Under the pieces are notes generated by a model that saw nothing but the letters and a program-made list of their open reading frames with translations, was not told the origin of the DNA and did not search any database. A DNA stretch of 64,000 nucleotides from Marisa cornuarietis (taxonomy: Eukaryota; Mollusca; Gastropoda; Architaenioglossa; Ampullariidae). Shown here in pieces: positions 1 to 12,960 of this stretch; positions within the stretch are counted from its first letter, which is position 1; every line of letters begins with the position of its first letter. The position numbers and the translations under genes were made by a program. The stretch lies in the NCBI GenBank assembly GCA_004794655.1, contig SMMW01000153.1, positions 3,172,501 through 3,236,500 on the forward strand, read 5' to 3'.

Positions 1-332
1 CTCTTCCATTTTCCGTGACTGATCAGTCAGTCCCAAGTCCCTTAAATTCAAACTTACGGACATGTGTAAATTCCTGGCAAGAAATCATGCGCAGCGTGTA
101 AATTGCTAATATCGTATTATCAAATTAGCAGACGATTTCGTGCCCAGCGATATTTTGTTCATGTCGGTCGACACTGTTTCAGTTCAGGGACCAAAATGCT
201 GTCTTCGTGTTCAGTTCAAGGCGCTGTACCCTGCCTCTCTGTTATGTTCAAGGTTCTATATACACTGCCTCCATGTTAAGGAGCTCATTTTAAAAGCTAG
301 GGATAAAAATAAAGAGGGGCATGTCATCGGGG

Positions 333-890
333 CATCTTAACAATAATAATAATAATGAAGATTTATATAGCCCATACTTACACTCATAGAGAGCATGCTC
401 TTAGCGCTTAAACAGAGATGAGACATGGACTAAATGGATAGAACACGAGGGACGGAAAAATAATCAACAGTACTGAAGACAAACAGGAGACAAATATAGA
501 GAACACAAAAAGGCACCAAGTAACAAGAACTGAGAATATAGTGACTTTGCAGAGGAAGATTGGTAGAAAAAGTAGCAAACGCGGAAGGGGGATGGTGAAA
601 AAGGACGAGCATTGTGTGGCTGGTGTTGGGAGGGACACTCAAGCGCAGATTTGAAGAAATTAATTGTAGGAAGGTGGTGGATATGGAATGAGAGAGAGAG
701 AGAGTTCCATTGTTTTGCTGCACAGTAACCAAAAATCCTGTGACCATATGTTGTTGTTCTGGTGACTCGTACAACTGCAGTAAAACATCTCAGATTAACC
801 CAGTAAGGATAGCTGTGGTTGTGTGTATAAAGATCAGTAATCAGCACATACCCATAAAAATGAGGTCGGCTAAAAAAGGACATTTTGCAG
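333..890 (-). mobile_element. LINE 3' end (reverse transcriptase C-terminus plus 3' tail)
   Basis: Read on the minus strand, 883 to about 640 encodes a stretch with TTTYGHRIFGYCAAKQWNSL followed by FFKSALE. This matches the C-terminal signature of CR1/L2-type non-LTR reverse transcriptases (YGxRSF..WNSLP..FKxxLK). It is followed by a 3' untranslated tail that ends in GGGCTATATAAATCTTC and an (ATT)n run at about 333-356. The element is 5' truncated. Related tails without the protein part occur at 11054 and, on the plus strand, at 16276. The family name is an inference from the motif. Confidence 0.6.
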
Positions 891-894
891 ATTC

Positions 895-1240
895 ATGAGC
901 TGCAGCCATGCTGTGTAAACAGGCATGTGCTCAGAATGGTGAGCAGACAACAGCGAGAAAAAAATCTTATCCTAGAAAAAAACTGCGTGTCCACCGGGAA
1001 ATGTTGACGCGGTCTGTCGTCTGCTAAGCGAATCTGTTTTTGGGGTGAGAACAGCCCTCGGCTAGGTTGGAAAATGTCAGTTAATGGAAAGATAAGTTAA
1101 TGTCAGATAAGGAAGTAGATATACAGAACCCCCTAGCATCGGGACCAAGATGTACAAGCCAACTCAAGAAAAAAACTTTAAGCCCACGAACTTTCCTCCA
1201 GTTATAGTTAACTAAGATAGCAACAGTTTCTCCAATGTGT

Positions 1241-1312
<72 letters not shown>

Positions 1313-1937
1313 AAGAGAAAGAGTGTGTGTGTGTGTGAGGGAGAGAGAGACTACCCAGAGTCCAGACTACGCACAAGGAATTCAGTGACAAAATATTCAC
1401 GTGTCAGATAGGGATCGCCGGGACAGCGTCTAGGGCTTGGTGACAATCAAGAAGTAAAGCAAATGGCTTGCAAGGTAACGTCATCCGTGAGAGGAGTATG
1501 CAAAGTAAGCAATATAACAGACAACATAGCATTTTCATAATTTAAAGGTAAAAGGGAGGCTACTGTGGTCGAACATTCCGATTGGCTACAGCCATGTAAT
1601 GTCGGTCAAGGCGTGCACACGGCGTGCACACCCCGCAAGGTGCGAGACATTGTAGGGTGAGAATAGCAAGTATTCCGGGTACTTACTCTCTGCACTGACA
1701 TCGCTTCTCGACAATAATGGTAAGTGGAAAATGAACGTATAGCTGGCACTGTGTTTGATTTCCACACACCTGTTATTCCGTTCGATACAGGTGTAAATGA
1801 CTGTAGCCTTCTGTTTATCAACTACAGATATGTACCCTGCATTGCTAGGGTTTATAGGGAGACACCATGACCCAGACATGATTTAAAGCTAATGTCAGGA
1901 CAATAATGTCAAAAGTAATTTTAATATTAGCTTGTGG

Positions 1938-2001
<64 letters not shown>

Positions 2002-2264
2002 CAATGACAATGACCAACTTTATTTGTCCCAGTGAGCAATGTGAATATGGGAATGTGCTCAGGTCGCAAAGTGAAAGTTAGAAATAAACTAAGAAATAAA
2101 ATTCTTGCAAGGTGCAATATTATTGATGTCAACAGTGATAAAAAAAGATAAATGAAAAAAGAAGTGGGGGAGAGACAATCATTTATCAATCATATCATGT
2201 ATATATATATAATATATAATTTTACATCAGAGATAATCATGTTTACACCTACAACAACAACAAC

Positions 2265-2300
<36 letters not shown>
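895..2300. other. Gene-free stretch with microsatellites
   Basis: I see no supported coding exon here. It holds a (GT)n tract joined to (GA)n at about 1237-1312, a (GT)n tract at about 1943-1991 and a (CA)n tract at about 2270-2298. An upstream exon supplying the start codon of the sulfotransferase at 2477 could lie here, but I could not identify it. Confidence 0.5.
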
Positions 2301-2301
<1 letters not shown>

Positions 2302-2309
2302 ACTTACAC

Positions 2310-2425
2310 CATTGACAGTTCATCTAAGATTAAGCAGCTGGACTGCAGGTGGCACTAATGATTTCAGGTGTCTGTTACTCTTACATACAGGCACGGCAGA
2401 GCGTTTACCTGAGCTTAATAATACA
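2310..2425. repeat. Dispersed repeat next to (CA)n, copy 1
   Basis: About 115 bp starting CCATTGACAG and ending near GAGCTTAATAAT. A closely similar copy is at 31766-31883, and both directly follow a (CA)n tract. This looks like an interspersed element whose end is a CA microsatellite. The class is unknown. Confidence 0.55.
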
Positions 2426-2476
2426 CATGCGTGTGTGGGTGCGCAACAATAACAATGTTTTTCCCTTAATTAAAAG

Positions 2477-3979
2477 GAGCGCACAAACAATGAAGGCACA
2501 GCACCTCCAGCTCCTCCCTTCGTAGAAGTGGAGGGCATGTGGTTTCCAAAAGTCTTTGAGTCTAATCGACCAATGAAAGAACAGATTGACTACATCCGGG
2601 CACTTGATCTTCGCGATGACGACGTGCTGATATGTGGCTACGCCAAAGCAGGTGAGAGAAGAAGGAGAAAACTTTCTCGAGGCAAACAGTTCGATAAGTG
2701 GGAAAGGGAAGACAGGAGGGGTAGGGCAAGAGATTTCGCTAGAGAAGGCCAACCGGAAATGAGAGTGAAAAAGTGTGTTAAGACAGAATGGTAGAAATAG
2801 AGTTGGGTGGCAGAGCATGTGGAGTCAAGAACGATGGAGATGGGAAACAAAACGCAAGTTGTAAAAAAAAAAAGAATGAAAGTTCATTCAGTAAGGAAAG
2901 ACAAAGCAATTAAAAAATTTCCAATGAGCAGAAGAGACGAGAGAAAGAGATTGATGGGAGAAGGGGCCTTTTGATGATCACCTTAATAAATACAAAGCCT
3001 ATCGGTGTATCAGTATAGTTGCAGTGCCCTGTAGAAGAGAAGTGTGGAAGGTAACTGAGTGACGGGTAATCGAAAGACTTTTGATTTTCCCTAGGTACCC
3101 ACTGGACGTGGGAAGTGGTCAGCATGCTGATGGCCGGCAAGGTGGAATACCGGACGCAGGCGAAGGAGACGGTGATGCTGGAGGTGGTGGAGCTGGAGGG
3201 TGTCGAGTCCCTCCCGTCCCCCCGAGTTCTAAACACGCACCTGCCGGTCAACATGCTGCCCCGCCAGGTCAAAGACAAGAAAGGAAGGATCATCTTTGTC
3301 TACCGAAACCCAAAGGACCTCATCGTATCAATGTACTTCCACTACAGACAAATGGCCGGAATCTCGGCCTTGACTCTCCAGGACATAGAGGAGTCCTTGT
3401 TGACAGGAAGGAGTGAGTGAACCGAGGTTAACATTAATACCCGGATTTTTGCGTAGCTAACCTTATTTTCGAGGGTTAAGTCGGAAGACATTCGAGATAA
3501 TGATAGCTCTCAAATGTTTATCTACACCGTGAGCAGCTGTCAAGTCATTTGAGGTGCCAAAAAAAAAAAAAAAACGAAATGAAGGCAAGCTGTGTGTGAC
3601 TGTGTAAACTGTATTTCATGTAGCTATCGTATTAACAGAAATGTCTTATCTTGAGGTCTTCGCAAACTAACTTTTAAGTCTTGCAGTAAGTATTAGTATT
3701 TTTAATGAGATATAATGTAAAGAGAACCTGCACATCTACTTAAGTTTGCATCATAGCATGCCGTGGGTGGCTGATAATGCTCGTAAAATATCAAAGTACA
3801 TGTCACGGTCACCCTGCAGCATAGAGAGTTCTTTTTTTTTTTGTATTTATTGCAAGTCTGTGTCTGTACTGAACCTTTGTCGATAAAGTAGAACGTTTAG
3901 AATAGCAAAGGTTGCTTTCAAGGTGGATTTTTTTTTATCGGACTAAATTGCTCTGAAGAGCACGCTATAGATGAGTGTG

Positions 3980-4043
<64 letters not shown>

Positions 4044-6714
4044 GGTTTGGAAAGGTTTTTATGAAGTAAGATAGATAGATAATTTTTATCTTATGTTACA
4101 ATTCTAAGGACTTGCATTCACAATTTTTGTTCTGGCATTTCAGAACCATTTGGAGACTTCTTTAACTACATGAAGGAGTGGGATGCTTTTATTAAAGAAA
4201 ACCCTGATTTATCAATTTTCAAATCGTCTTATGAGGATATGAAAGAGGTAGACATAATTGATTGGCTGATTGTTTTAATTAAAAGATAAAAATACTTGTA
4301 GCATATAACAGAAGTGTAGTGCATAAGAATAAATATTCGACGTGAATAAAAGAGATATTTATGTAATTAGAAGACACAGTTAAACTACTTCAAACAAAGA
4401 AATCAAGATGCAGTAATCAGGGTAAAAGACGGGATATATGTATTTCTTTTCTCAATAGCATGAAATAGGATAAACAGGACTGGAACACAAAAATGGACAA
4501 TTGGTTATATTTCATTTGATTATTTGCTTGATGCTTGAAAGTTCAAACAAAACTCGACCTCTTGACTAGTCGTCATTGCACAGTAGCATGGCCCTCACAC
4601 CCTGCTGACTCTGTCACGTGACTAGGATCCCATCGGCTCCGTCAAAAAGCTGTCAGAGTTCCTGGGGGTCAGGGCTGACCCGGAACGGTGTGCCGCCATT
4701 GCTGAGGCCTGCGGCTTCCAGAAGCTGAAACATGCAGCAGAGACATTGAAGGAAATATCTCCATACTTCAGCCGCCCGGGCAATCCGCCAATGAAAATAT
4801 TCCGGAAAGGTATGTAGTTGTTGTTATCCTACCCTCATCTTTCTAGTCATTGCCACAGAAATCAGTAAAGTCAGTTTCCCCACCCTTCATTACACCTCTG
4901 TTACAGCCTCCCCCCCTGCCACAAATCGTCGGGGTCGTCGTCGTCTTGATAATTCGTGTGATTAGGTAAATTCACAAATGCTGCCTTTTTGAAGTGTATG
5001 TATGTGTATGTGTTGAGTTTCTTGGTACATATGTGTCTACAAGTCGAGAACAGTTCGAATTCTCTAGTTATATGTTTCTAAAACTCTCTCTGTCGCTATT
5101 AACACCTTCGTCCCTTTTAGAAAAATATTCATGTACCCATCCACACAATTTTAGATTAAAATGGATAGAGGGACTGAGAGGATAGATGTATACAAATTAA
5201 TAACTAGAAAGACACAAAAAGGCAAAAAACACAGATATCAGAAAGACAAGAGAGAGTCATTATAAGTAATACATTGACACAAAGTTGGGCAGACAAAGAC
5301 TGCAGTCTTCACATTCTAATAGCCACATACAGTAAAAAGAAACACGATCAAAATCTACATTTAAGTGTTTGTAGATATGATCGAAGGCCATTTCTCACCA
5401 TCCAACATGACACTCCAGCATCTCTTGACATATTTGATCAAACAATGTACATCAGTATTTGGAAACCTGATCGAGCGCTGCATGGCAACTTGTTGATATA
5501 GATATGAACATTTTAAACTATTTCCGTAACCTGTCAGAAACCTGCGCCTGAGTCATTTTGCAGTAACTTTGTCTGTCAGGTGGAATGGCCAGCTAGCCTC
5601 GTTTTAGTCCGCTAGGAAAACCTCACATCGAGCTTAGTTTTGTCAGACAAAAGAATGCCACTTATTTTTTTATTTTTTTTTTTAGGTAAGAGAATCTCAG
5701 TTTAGTCAACTTTCCAACAATCAACTTAATCTCAGTTCCTCTTTGTAAGATCAAATTATCTCCCTTAGATGCTGTCGATTGTCTGTCGTTGTACTCGACA
5801 GGAGGGATGGCTGTCCGCTTTTAGGAGAAGATGAAGAGACACCTCGTGATTTTGGAAAATTAACAGTACAAATGCATTTCTGGGGTGGCTCGCCATGTTG
5901 TGATCAATGTCAGAGAGGAGTTACCTAACCTGACTCTTGTACAGAGTTGTCGAACACTCACTAGGGTTTAAAGTTAGGCCTAGGGTTAAGTTTAGGTTAA
6001 GGGTTAGGTTTTGAGTTAGGTTTAGAAATAGGGTTAGGGTAGCTGAGGGTCTTATTTTTTGTATCGATTTACATTGATTAAAATTATGGTTCGTCTTTAG
6101 TAAAGCTTACTAGTATCTCATGTTCGCGCTCTCGACTCAATGTGACAGACAATATCTAGGAACGCATCGAGGTTTTCTTCTTCTAAAGTTTTTACGATTA
6201 TTTGGAGTATAAAGTCAAGGAGGAAATGTTAAGGAAAGTCGTCTGGTAATGTTTGTAGGATCATGTGACTAAATTTGATTGGTTAATCGTGATTACATAA
6301 TCTAGAGTAGTTTGTTAGTTCCTCCTTCTCTCCGACAAGGCGACAAGTAAGTAGCATGATGTTGTGTCACCTAAGTTACACAGTTGTTCTGCATTGACAT
6401 TTTATGATAAGTCGATGAACTATTATGTGATGGGGGTAATAAACTTTTACGACAACTGAACTAAATGTTTAGCTTTTGCTGGATTTACTGTCATCCACTT
6501 TCAGGTACTTAAGATAAGTGGTTACCAAGCGGACGAGAATATAGAGCCGTTTGTAATTTAAATCCCGTTGTACCTGTAAGTTCCCTGTATTATGTGATGT
6601 GCAGGTGAGGTGGGGGACTGGAAGAATCACCTGACGGTGGCTCAGAGTGAACGTGTGGAGGCCGCCATCAAGCAGCTGGACGGATGTGATTTTAACTTCC
6701 GCTACACACTGTAG
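2477..6714 (+). CDS. Cytosolic sulfotransferase SULT-A (5 exons, 5' end unresolved)
   Basis: Exons: about 2477-2651, 3095-3412, 4144-4247, 4626-4809, 6605-6714 (TAG), with GT/AG boundaries and phases 1,1,0,1. It belongs to the PAPS-dependent sulfotransferase family, which moves sulfate from PAPS to a hydroxyl or amine acceptor in the cytosol. Visible motifs are the PSB loop YAKAGTHW (family usual YPKSGTxW; Pro is replaced by Ala), NTHLPVNMLP around the catalytic His, the 3'-phosphate site YRNPKDLIVSMYFH, and RKGEVGDWKNHLTVAQSE with the KxxxTVxxxE dimer motif. Coding length is about 296 codons, the family norm. Oddity: exon 1 has no in-frame ATG. The nearest in-frame upstream stop is at 2471, and an ATG at 2490 lies in another frame and meets a stop. 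Exon 1 may have an acceptor at 2475-2476 (TTTTTCCCTTAATTAAAAG) and a missing upstream start exon, or the gene may have decayed at its 5' end. An AATAAA lies at 6825. SULT-B is its broken duplicate. Confidence 0.8.
3979..4038. repeat. (GT)n microsatellite in SULT-A intron 2
   Basis: About 30 GT units, ending roughly 100 bp before the exon 3 acceptor at 4142-4143. Confidence 0.9.
5961..6050 (+). repeat. Degenerate interstitial telomere-like (TTAGGG)n in SULT-A intron 4
   Basis: Around nine imperfect TTAGGG/TTAGG units (TAGGGTT, TTAAGGGTTAGG, ATAGGGTTAGGGTAG) occur within 90 bp. TTAGGG is the animal telomere unit, so this is an old interstitial telomeric-like tract or a chance TTAGG-rich minisatellite. 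Confidence 0.6.
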
Positions 6715-6824
6715 GTGGATGGACTGGATGGTTAGACCGTGCGTTAGTTTATAGGTTATCTTTACTTAACTAGACATGGCTGGGTTCCATAAACAGACTA
6801 AAGTTGTATACAGGGATCATGATT

Positions 6825-6830
6825 AATAAA
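6825..6830 (+). promoter_or_regulatory. Poly(A) signal AATAAA for SULT-A
   Basis: A canonical AATAAA about 110 bp after the stop at 6712-6714. SULT-B has an AATAAA at the equivalent place, 13392-13397. Confidence 0.55.
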
Positions 6831-6880
6831 TGCTTACAGTTAGTGCTGCCTGGCCATAAACCAGAGTATGAAGGAGTGTT

Positions 6881-6923
<43 letters not shown>

Positions 6924-7041
6924 ACGCGCGTTCAAGTCTGGTTTACGGTTACTTGTTTACTGATTTCTCGATAGGTTGTTGATTGTATGGGGAAAGGGCT
7001 CAGATTTATATTCAGCTTCAATAGTTCAAGTATTTTAATAC

Positions 7042-7156
<115 letters not shown>

Positions 7157-7616
7157 CAAAGAGCGACTATTGTGACTACATGTTTACTGTACGAAACTTA
7201 ATCAGAATAAAACAATATTCGAAACCTATTATACATTAGAGTTATGTTATTATACTCGCCCCCTTGTAGATTGCTTTTGACATTTTCTTTGTCACACGCA
7301 CACGTGCCTGTTGAGTTGTTGATTAAAATGAAAACACTCTGTCTAAAATTTGATCTTGTTAACAGATGGACTTTCTTGCGTGTGTCTGCAACTGTGTGTG
7401 AGTGTCAGCTGCACTGTTATACACTTGTACTGACAAAAGCAGGCTGTGTGTGTTCAAAATGTAGTGTACTCTACAAGCACAACACGTTACCAACTCCTTT
7501 TAATCTTTTAAATGTTTTAGAGAGCAAGATACTGAGAGATTTTTTTCGATAGTTTTACAGGTCTTGAGGGAGATGTATCTGTCTCTGATTCCTGTATCTC
7601 TCTAACTCTCTCCTCG

Positions 7617-7678
<62 letters not shown>

Positions 7679-8173
7679 TGAGTTGGTTGGTTTATCAGGA
7701 AAGTTCTTTCACCTCAAAGCACAACACGAGCGCTCAGCCAAAATCGTCGCAAAAAAGCATGAAGTATCACAAAAACATATTCTGTGCTATTTTATGACGA
7801 AGCAGTACGAAAAAAAATGACATCAATGTTTTTCTCTTAATCACACCTGTTTTTGTGAAGGAAACAGGAAGTGACGAAAGGGCATTATTTCTAAAAATAG
7901 AGTCGTCTACATGAGCTGAATTGGAAGAGAAAAGATGTGATGTAAAGGAAAACTGACCATGACACATTGTGCTGTTGCTGAATGTTCTCTTCAACAGTCA
8001 GATGTAATTAGTTTGTACTCATTTAGCAAACTCTAAAGACAATGACAAAAAGCCAGTGGATTCACTTTGTTCAGAGATGTGTAAATAATATATGTGTATA
8101 TATGTGTATACGTTTGTATATGTGTATATATGCGTACATATGTGTATGTGTATAGTATAAATGTGTATATGTG

Positions 8174-8260
<87 letters not shown>

Positions 8261-8734
8261 GTCTCTTCTTTGTTCAAACGTGCCATGCGAACTTGGTCCC
8301 CACACTGTACTCATGAATTTGCTCAGAACATTTCAAAACCGACTGTTATCCAGTCACTTATACAGTACAAGCAAGTCTTGGACTTTCAGTAAACCGAAGA
8401 AATGTTATTCCTACAGCAGTGCTTACTATACAACAGCACGAGATGTTAAAACCAACTACGACTGCTGGTAGATCAAGCACCAGGTATACAACATCGACAG
8501 TTTCTACACCGTCTGGTCTACAAGTAACATCGTGTGACAGTCACAAGCACATCATCAGTCGTATCTATATCCAGCATAATGCTAACAACAACTGACAATG
8601 TGAGGACACCATTGATGTGCGTGATCCAAACAGCTAAAAAAATCTGAAGGTGACATAGGTATGATGAGGTAAAGGGGAACACGTGCGAGTAAGTAAATAT
8701 GAACACAAGTACACTTCACATTTTTGGCAGACGG

Positions 8735-8915
8735 CCCCCGGCTGTATTTTGCCCTCTCTGAACCACAGCAACCGGAGAGGACTTCCGACAGACAACCATG
8801 CAAACATGTGCCACATACAGAGTGTCCCGAGAATGTCCCAAGACGAGATCTGATCCTACAACCTTTAGACGACATGCTAGTGTTTTAACTACCATACTAC
8901 CGGGTGCCCCAGGGG
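8735..8915 (-). mobile_element. Possible old tRNA-derived SINE
   Basis: On the minus strand, GGGGCACCCGGTAGTATGG and then GGATCAGATCTCGTC resemble the 5' end and B-box region of a tRNA-derived SINE such as those at 26168 and 54252. The match is weak and no target-site duplication was found. Confidence 0.25.
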
Positions 8916-11052
8916 GAGGAGGGGTACAATACGTGTTTACAGCTACAAAAGAAAGCCATCAGATGAAGGAAGCTTTTTCTACTTCTAGAGTACACCATAA
9001 CACATCATTTTAACATATTTTCTTATTTCTTATGAAATTCGGATAGTATATCTTAAGTGTGTTTATTTTCAAAGAAAAGACGAACGAAGGTAAGGACACC
9101 CGAGAAAGAGAGATGGGCGAACAAGTCAAAAATAAAAGGCGGGAAAATAAACGTTGTCAGCAGCCAAGAGCAAGTGGCTCACCGTATCTTGAGCTATTGT
9201 TCAGACGCTTCTTACATACTTGAAATTCTCTCCTGGCTGTCTTCTGGGTGTAAAGTCTCCCATTGGTAAACTTCCGAAGGGAGAGGATTACCTACTCTGC
9301 CATAGCGCCTTTGTGTATCATACACACATTTTGTTGTAGATCAATTAATAATGTAGAGAGAGAGAGACTGAAGGAAGGGCGATGGGATTTTTTTTAACCT
9401 CAGGTACCCACTGGACGTGGGAAGCGGTCAACATGTTGATGGAGTACCGGACGCAGGCGAAGGTGATGCTGGAGGTGATGGAGCTGGAGGTTGTCGAGTC
9501 CCTCCCGTCCCCCGAGTTCTAAACACGCACCTGCCGGTCAAAATTGCTGCCCAGCCAGGTCAAGGACAAGAAAGTAAGGATCGTTGTTTTCTACCGAAAC
9601 TTAAAGGTTTTTTTTTTGTTTGTATCAATGTACTTCCAGGTCAGGAAATTGCCCGGATCCTCGGACGTGACCCTTCAGGACATAGAGAAGCCATTTGTGA
9701 CAGGGCAGTGTAAATGAACTCTGTTCCTCTACCATTCCAGAAGCTCTCTGCCCGCAGTAGTGGTTGCAGTAGTGGTTGGAGTGGTAGTTAGGGCTGTATG
9801 CCGAACCAGCAGCTAATGCTGTAGGTATCTATGATGTATAAGCTTACTTTCCTTGCGAGCTACGCCTGGGGAACTTTATTTGCGCACTTCTCTCCACGCA
9901 CATCACACTGTTCACAATATATTAAACATACCCAGATTTTAAACTGCAATATGTGTGTTTTGGAATCTGAGACAACGGTATCTAAATGTTTGGCTAAATA
10001 GGCGGATAAGATACTTGTCTACTAAGAGTTCAGATTTAAATAAGCAGGAAAGCTACCTGACCATTCCTATTTCAGATTTAAATGTCAGGTGTCATTTGTA
10101 TTTATGACTTGCTTCAAGCTCACCAAGCCATTATTGTACATTTACCTTTATGAAGGTCTATCCTTAGTCTCTGCAACAGAGAGTTTTTCGCTAATTATAC
10201 AATCACATATGATGGAGCCAACAGTGGAACAGGCAGCACTGAATTTTGGAAACTCAGTTGATCGTTTTGAACCTCTTGCGCTGTAAACATTCGCCTGACA
10301 ACAGAAGCCCTTGTAGTTAGTAACCCTGAGACCTTGAGGGAGAGAAGACTTGTTTATTCAGTGTAGGCTCATAATTAAAGGGAGGTAAACAATGGAAACA
10401 GTATAAAAATGACAAAACTCCATTAGTCACGGCTTGCTCTTGGGTAAAACAACACAATAATAGCATTATATTACAAGCAAGATTTACAGGTGTTGAGGTG
10501 CTAACAATATACAGCTGACATGTAACAACCTAAATGTCGCAGTTAGTTCCTCCTAGAGAGGAGGGGAGATAGAGAAAGAGAGTGTTGGAGTGAGTAGGGT
10601 GACTGGACAGCCAGTTCTTTCCTCATCTTTATACTTTACATCGTTGATTTCAGATCTTCATGGAAGCTATTTTAACTATATGAAGCAATGGGATACCTTT
10701 CTGAAGGAAAACCTGTATTTATATACCTTTAAAACATCTTATGAAGATATGAAAGAGGTAACAATTACCACACATGGAATAATGTGCATTGATGAAGATG
10801 ACACAACGTTGAATATAAGAGAAGAAAAACTAAGCAAAACAATTAATTAAAATTAAAAACAACTTTTCAAACATAAAGATTTTAAAACTGTATTAAGAAT
10901 TGTAAAATTGTATTAAATGTAATTAATGAATTTATTATTTTAAAAAAATAACACAATAGAAAATTACGAACACGTGACGAAAGGATGATCGGTCTGTAGT
11001 TTGGCTGTTTGGCTGGTTGGCTGGTTGGCCAGCTACGGATGTTGAACGACGT

Positions 11053-11053
<1 letters not shown>

Positions 11054-11097
<44 letters not shown>

Positions 11098-11265
11098 GAT
11101 TTTTATAGCGCATATTCACACTCTTAGAGAGCATGCTCTTAGGGCTTAAAACAGGGAAGAGACATGGACTACATGGATAGAACACGAGGGACGGAAGAAT
11201 AAACGACAGTACTGACGACAAACAGAAAACAAAGACGGAAAACACAAAAATAGTGACATGAGTGC
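11054..11265 (-). mobile_element. LINE 3' tail in SULT-B intron 3
   Basis: (ATT)n on the minus strand (11054-11095), preceded in element orientation by a tail almost identical to that of the element at 333-890 (AGAGAGCATGCTCTTAG; GACATGGACTA; GAACACGAGGGACGGA). Only the 3' untranslated part is present. Confidence 0.65.
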
Positions 11266-12274
11266 GAGTACTTAATGCCTTAGAAGCTTAATCAGTGTTC
11301 ACAACTCTGACACGCTGATGACACACTCAGTCACATGACCAGGACCCAGTCAGCGCTCTCAAGAAGTTGTCGGAGTTCATCGGGGTCATTGCTGATGCCT
11401 GCAGCTTCCAGAATTGAAAGCATGCTGCAGAGGCATTGAAGGAAATGTCTCCTCGCTTTAAACGCCCTGACAATCAGCCAGTGAAGATTTATCGAAAAGG
11501 TTTGTAGATGTTCGTGTTCTCCTACCATAAAATACTTTCGATTTTCCCATCACAATCAGGTATGGAATCACTACTACCTCTGTATGTTTCAACCGTCTCG
11601 TCCTCATCGCCACCAATTTTTCACTGAAGCATATTTGTACAGTGTCGAACTTTCCACTCCAGCTTCAGTCCAGCGAGTTTGCACCTCGTCAAACATTCAA
11701 CATCAGCGTGTTGAGCCCGAGGACACACTTGATAATAATAATAACGGAAATTATCTTAGTGTCTATGGTTTATCCGTTGTCAAACATTCCAGTGCAACAT
11801 TTTTGCATCTTGTGAAACTTGACACTACAGCTTTTTTTTTACAGCACTTTTTACACCTTGTCACACCCACGAGTACACACTGGGGAGAGCATAAACGATA
11901 TGCGGTCCTTCTTCCAATGAAAGTATTATCTCCCCTCCTTTGTCATTTCTGGAGAAGATCGAATTAAACCTGCCACTGCCTCAACCTGTGATAAATCCAC
12001 GAAACCGACTGTTTCTTGTGCTGATTGTCTCACCACAACTGTCACATTTCCCCCCATCGTCAGCCTCGATAACCCCAGCAGGATTGGGCTTGTACTTATT
12101 AAACCAGTATTACCTCCCTTAGATGCTGCACCCTTCTTTGTTGTTTAGATCTTCACCATGATGTTTGTCATTATATTCAATACGCAACTGCTTCACCTTA
12201 CTTGATGTCCCTTTTATGACTGGATGGATGAATCTGTTAATGACTTAGTAGATTAACTTTCATGATGAGGTAGA

Positions 12275-12960
12275 TGTTACGAATGAAATGTTTTAGTGGG
12301 TCTAGGGCAATCCTCTAGCGAGCGCGTGAGCGAGTGTGAATGACGTGAGCCTCGGTGAATGACGCAAGTCTGGCTGAATGACGCAAGCTGTGATGTCAAA
12401 AATGTTCGAGCAAAGGAGCGCATGCGTAACGTTTTGTGTGATCGTTGAGAGAGAAGAAGCAAGTATGATATAATATTGTAGGCGTGTGTCGCCATTAAGT
12501 TTTAAAGTTGAAGCAGGCGTGTGTCGCCGCTAGTAGGGTGAGAATTACCGCAGGAGTGTGTGTGGTTGGATTTGCATCAACCTGAAAGTAAAGACTTGCT
12601 TATCGTTTTGGACTGTTTCTTGAGAAGTTGACACCGCCAGATTTTCTGGACCTGAACGAGCTAATAACGGTCAGTCAAGCAGAACTAGTTAGTTAACAGT
12701 AGATGCACTTGTTTTTTTTTTTAATAAATGATTAAAAGATTCCCTAACCTTTTTTAAGTTGTTGGGAGCGTGGTGTTAGCGACCTCACTTTTTTCGGGAC
12801 CAGCTTCATGTTAGGGCGGTGCCCATCTACTCTCCCATTCCTATCTTACCTTCTGAAACCTTCTTTGGAGTCAGGCACCCATTGCCGTCAGTTGGGTCGA
12901 CTTAGGAGTTCGGACTGGGGGGTTGCTTCAGTCACTCGTCTAGCTGTTTCCCCGAACATT
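12275..12960 (+). mobile_element. Possible solo LTR or LTR-element fragment
   Basis: It begins TGTTACGAATG, contains an AATAAA near 12722 and a G-rich block, and could end near CCCCGAACA. TGTTACG-type starts occur in some Ty3-like LTRs. No matching target-site duplication, second LTR or primer-binding site was identified, so this is only a suggestion. It lies in SULT-B intron 4. Confidence 0.2.
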
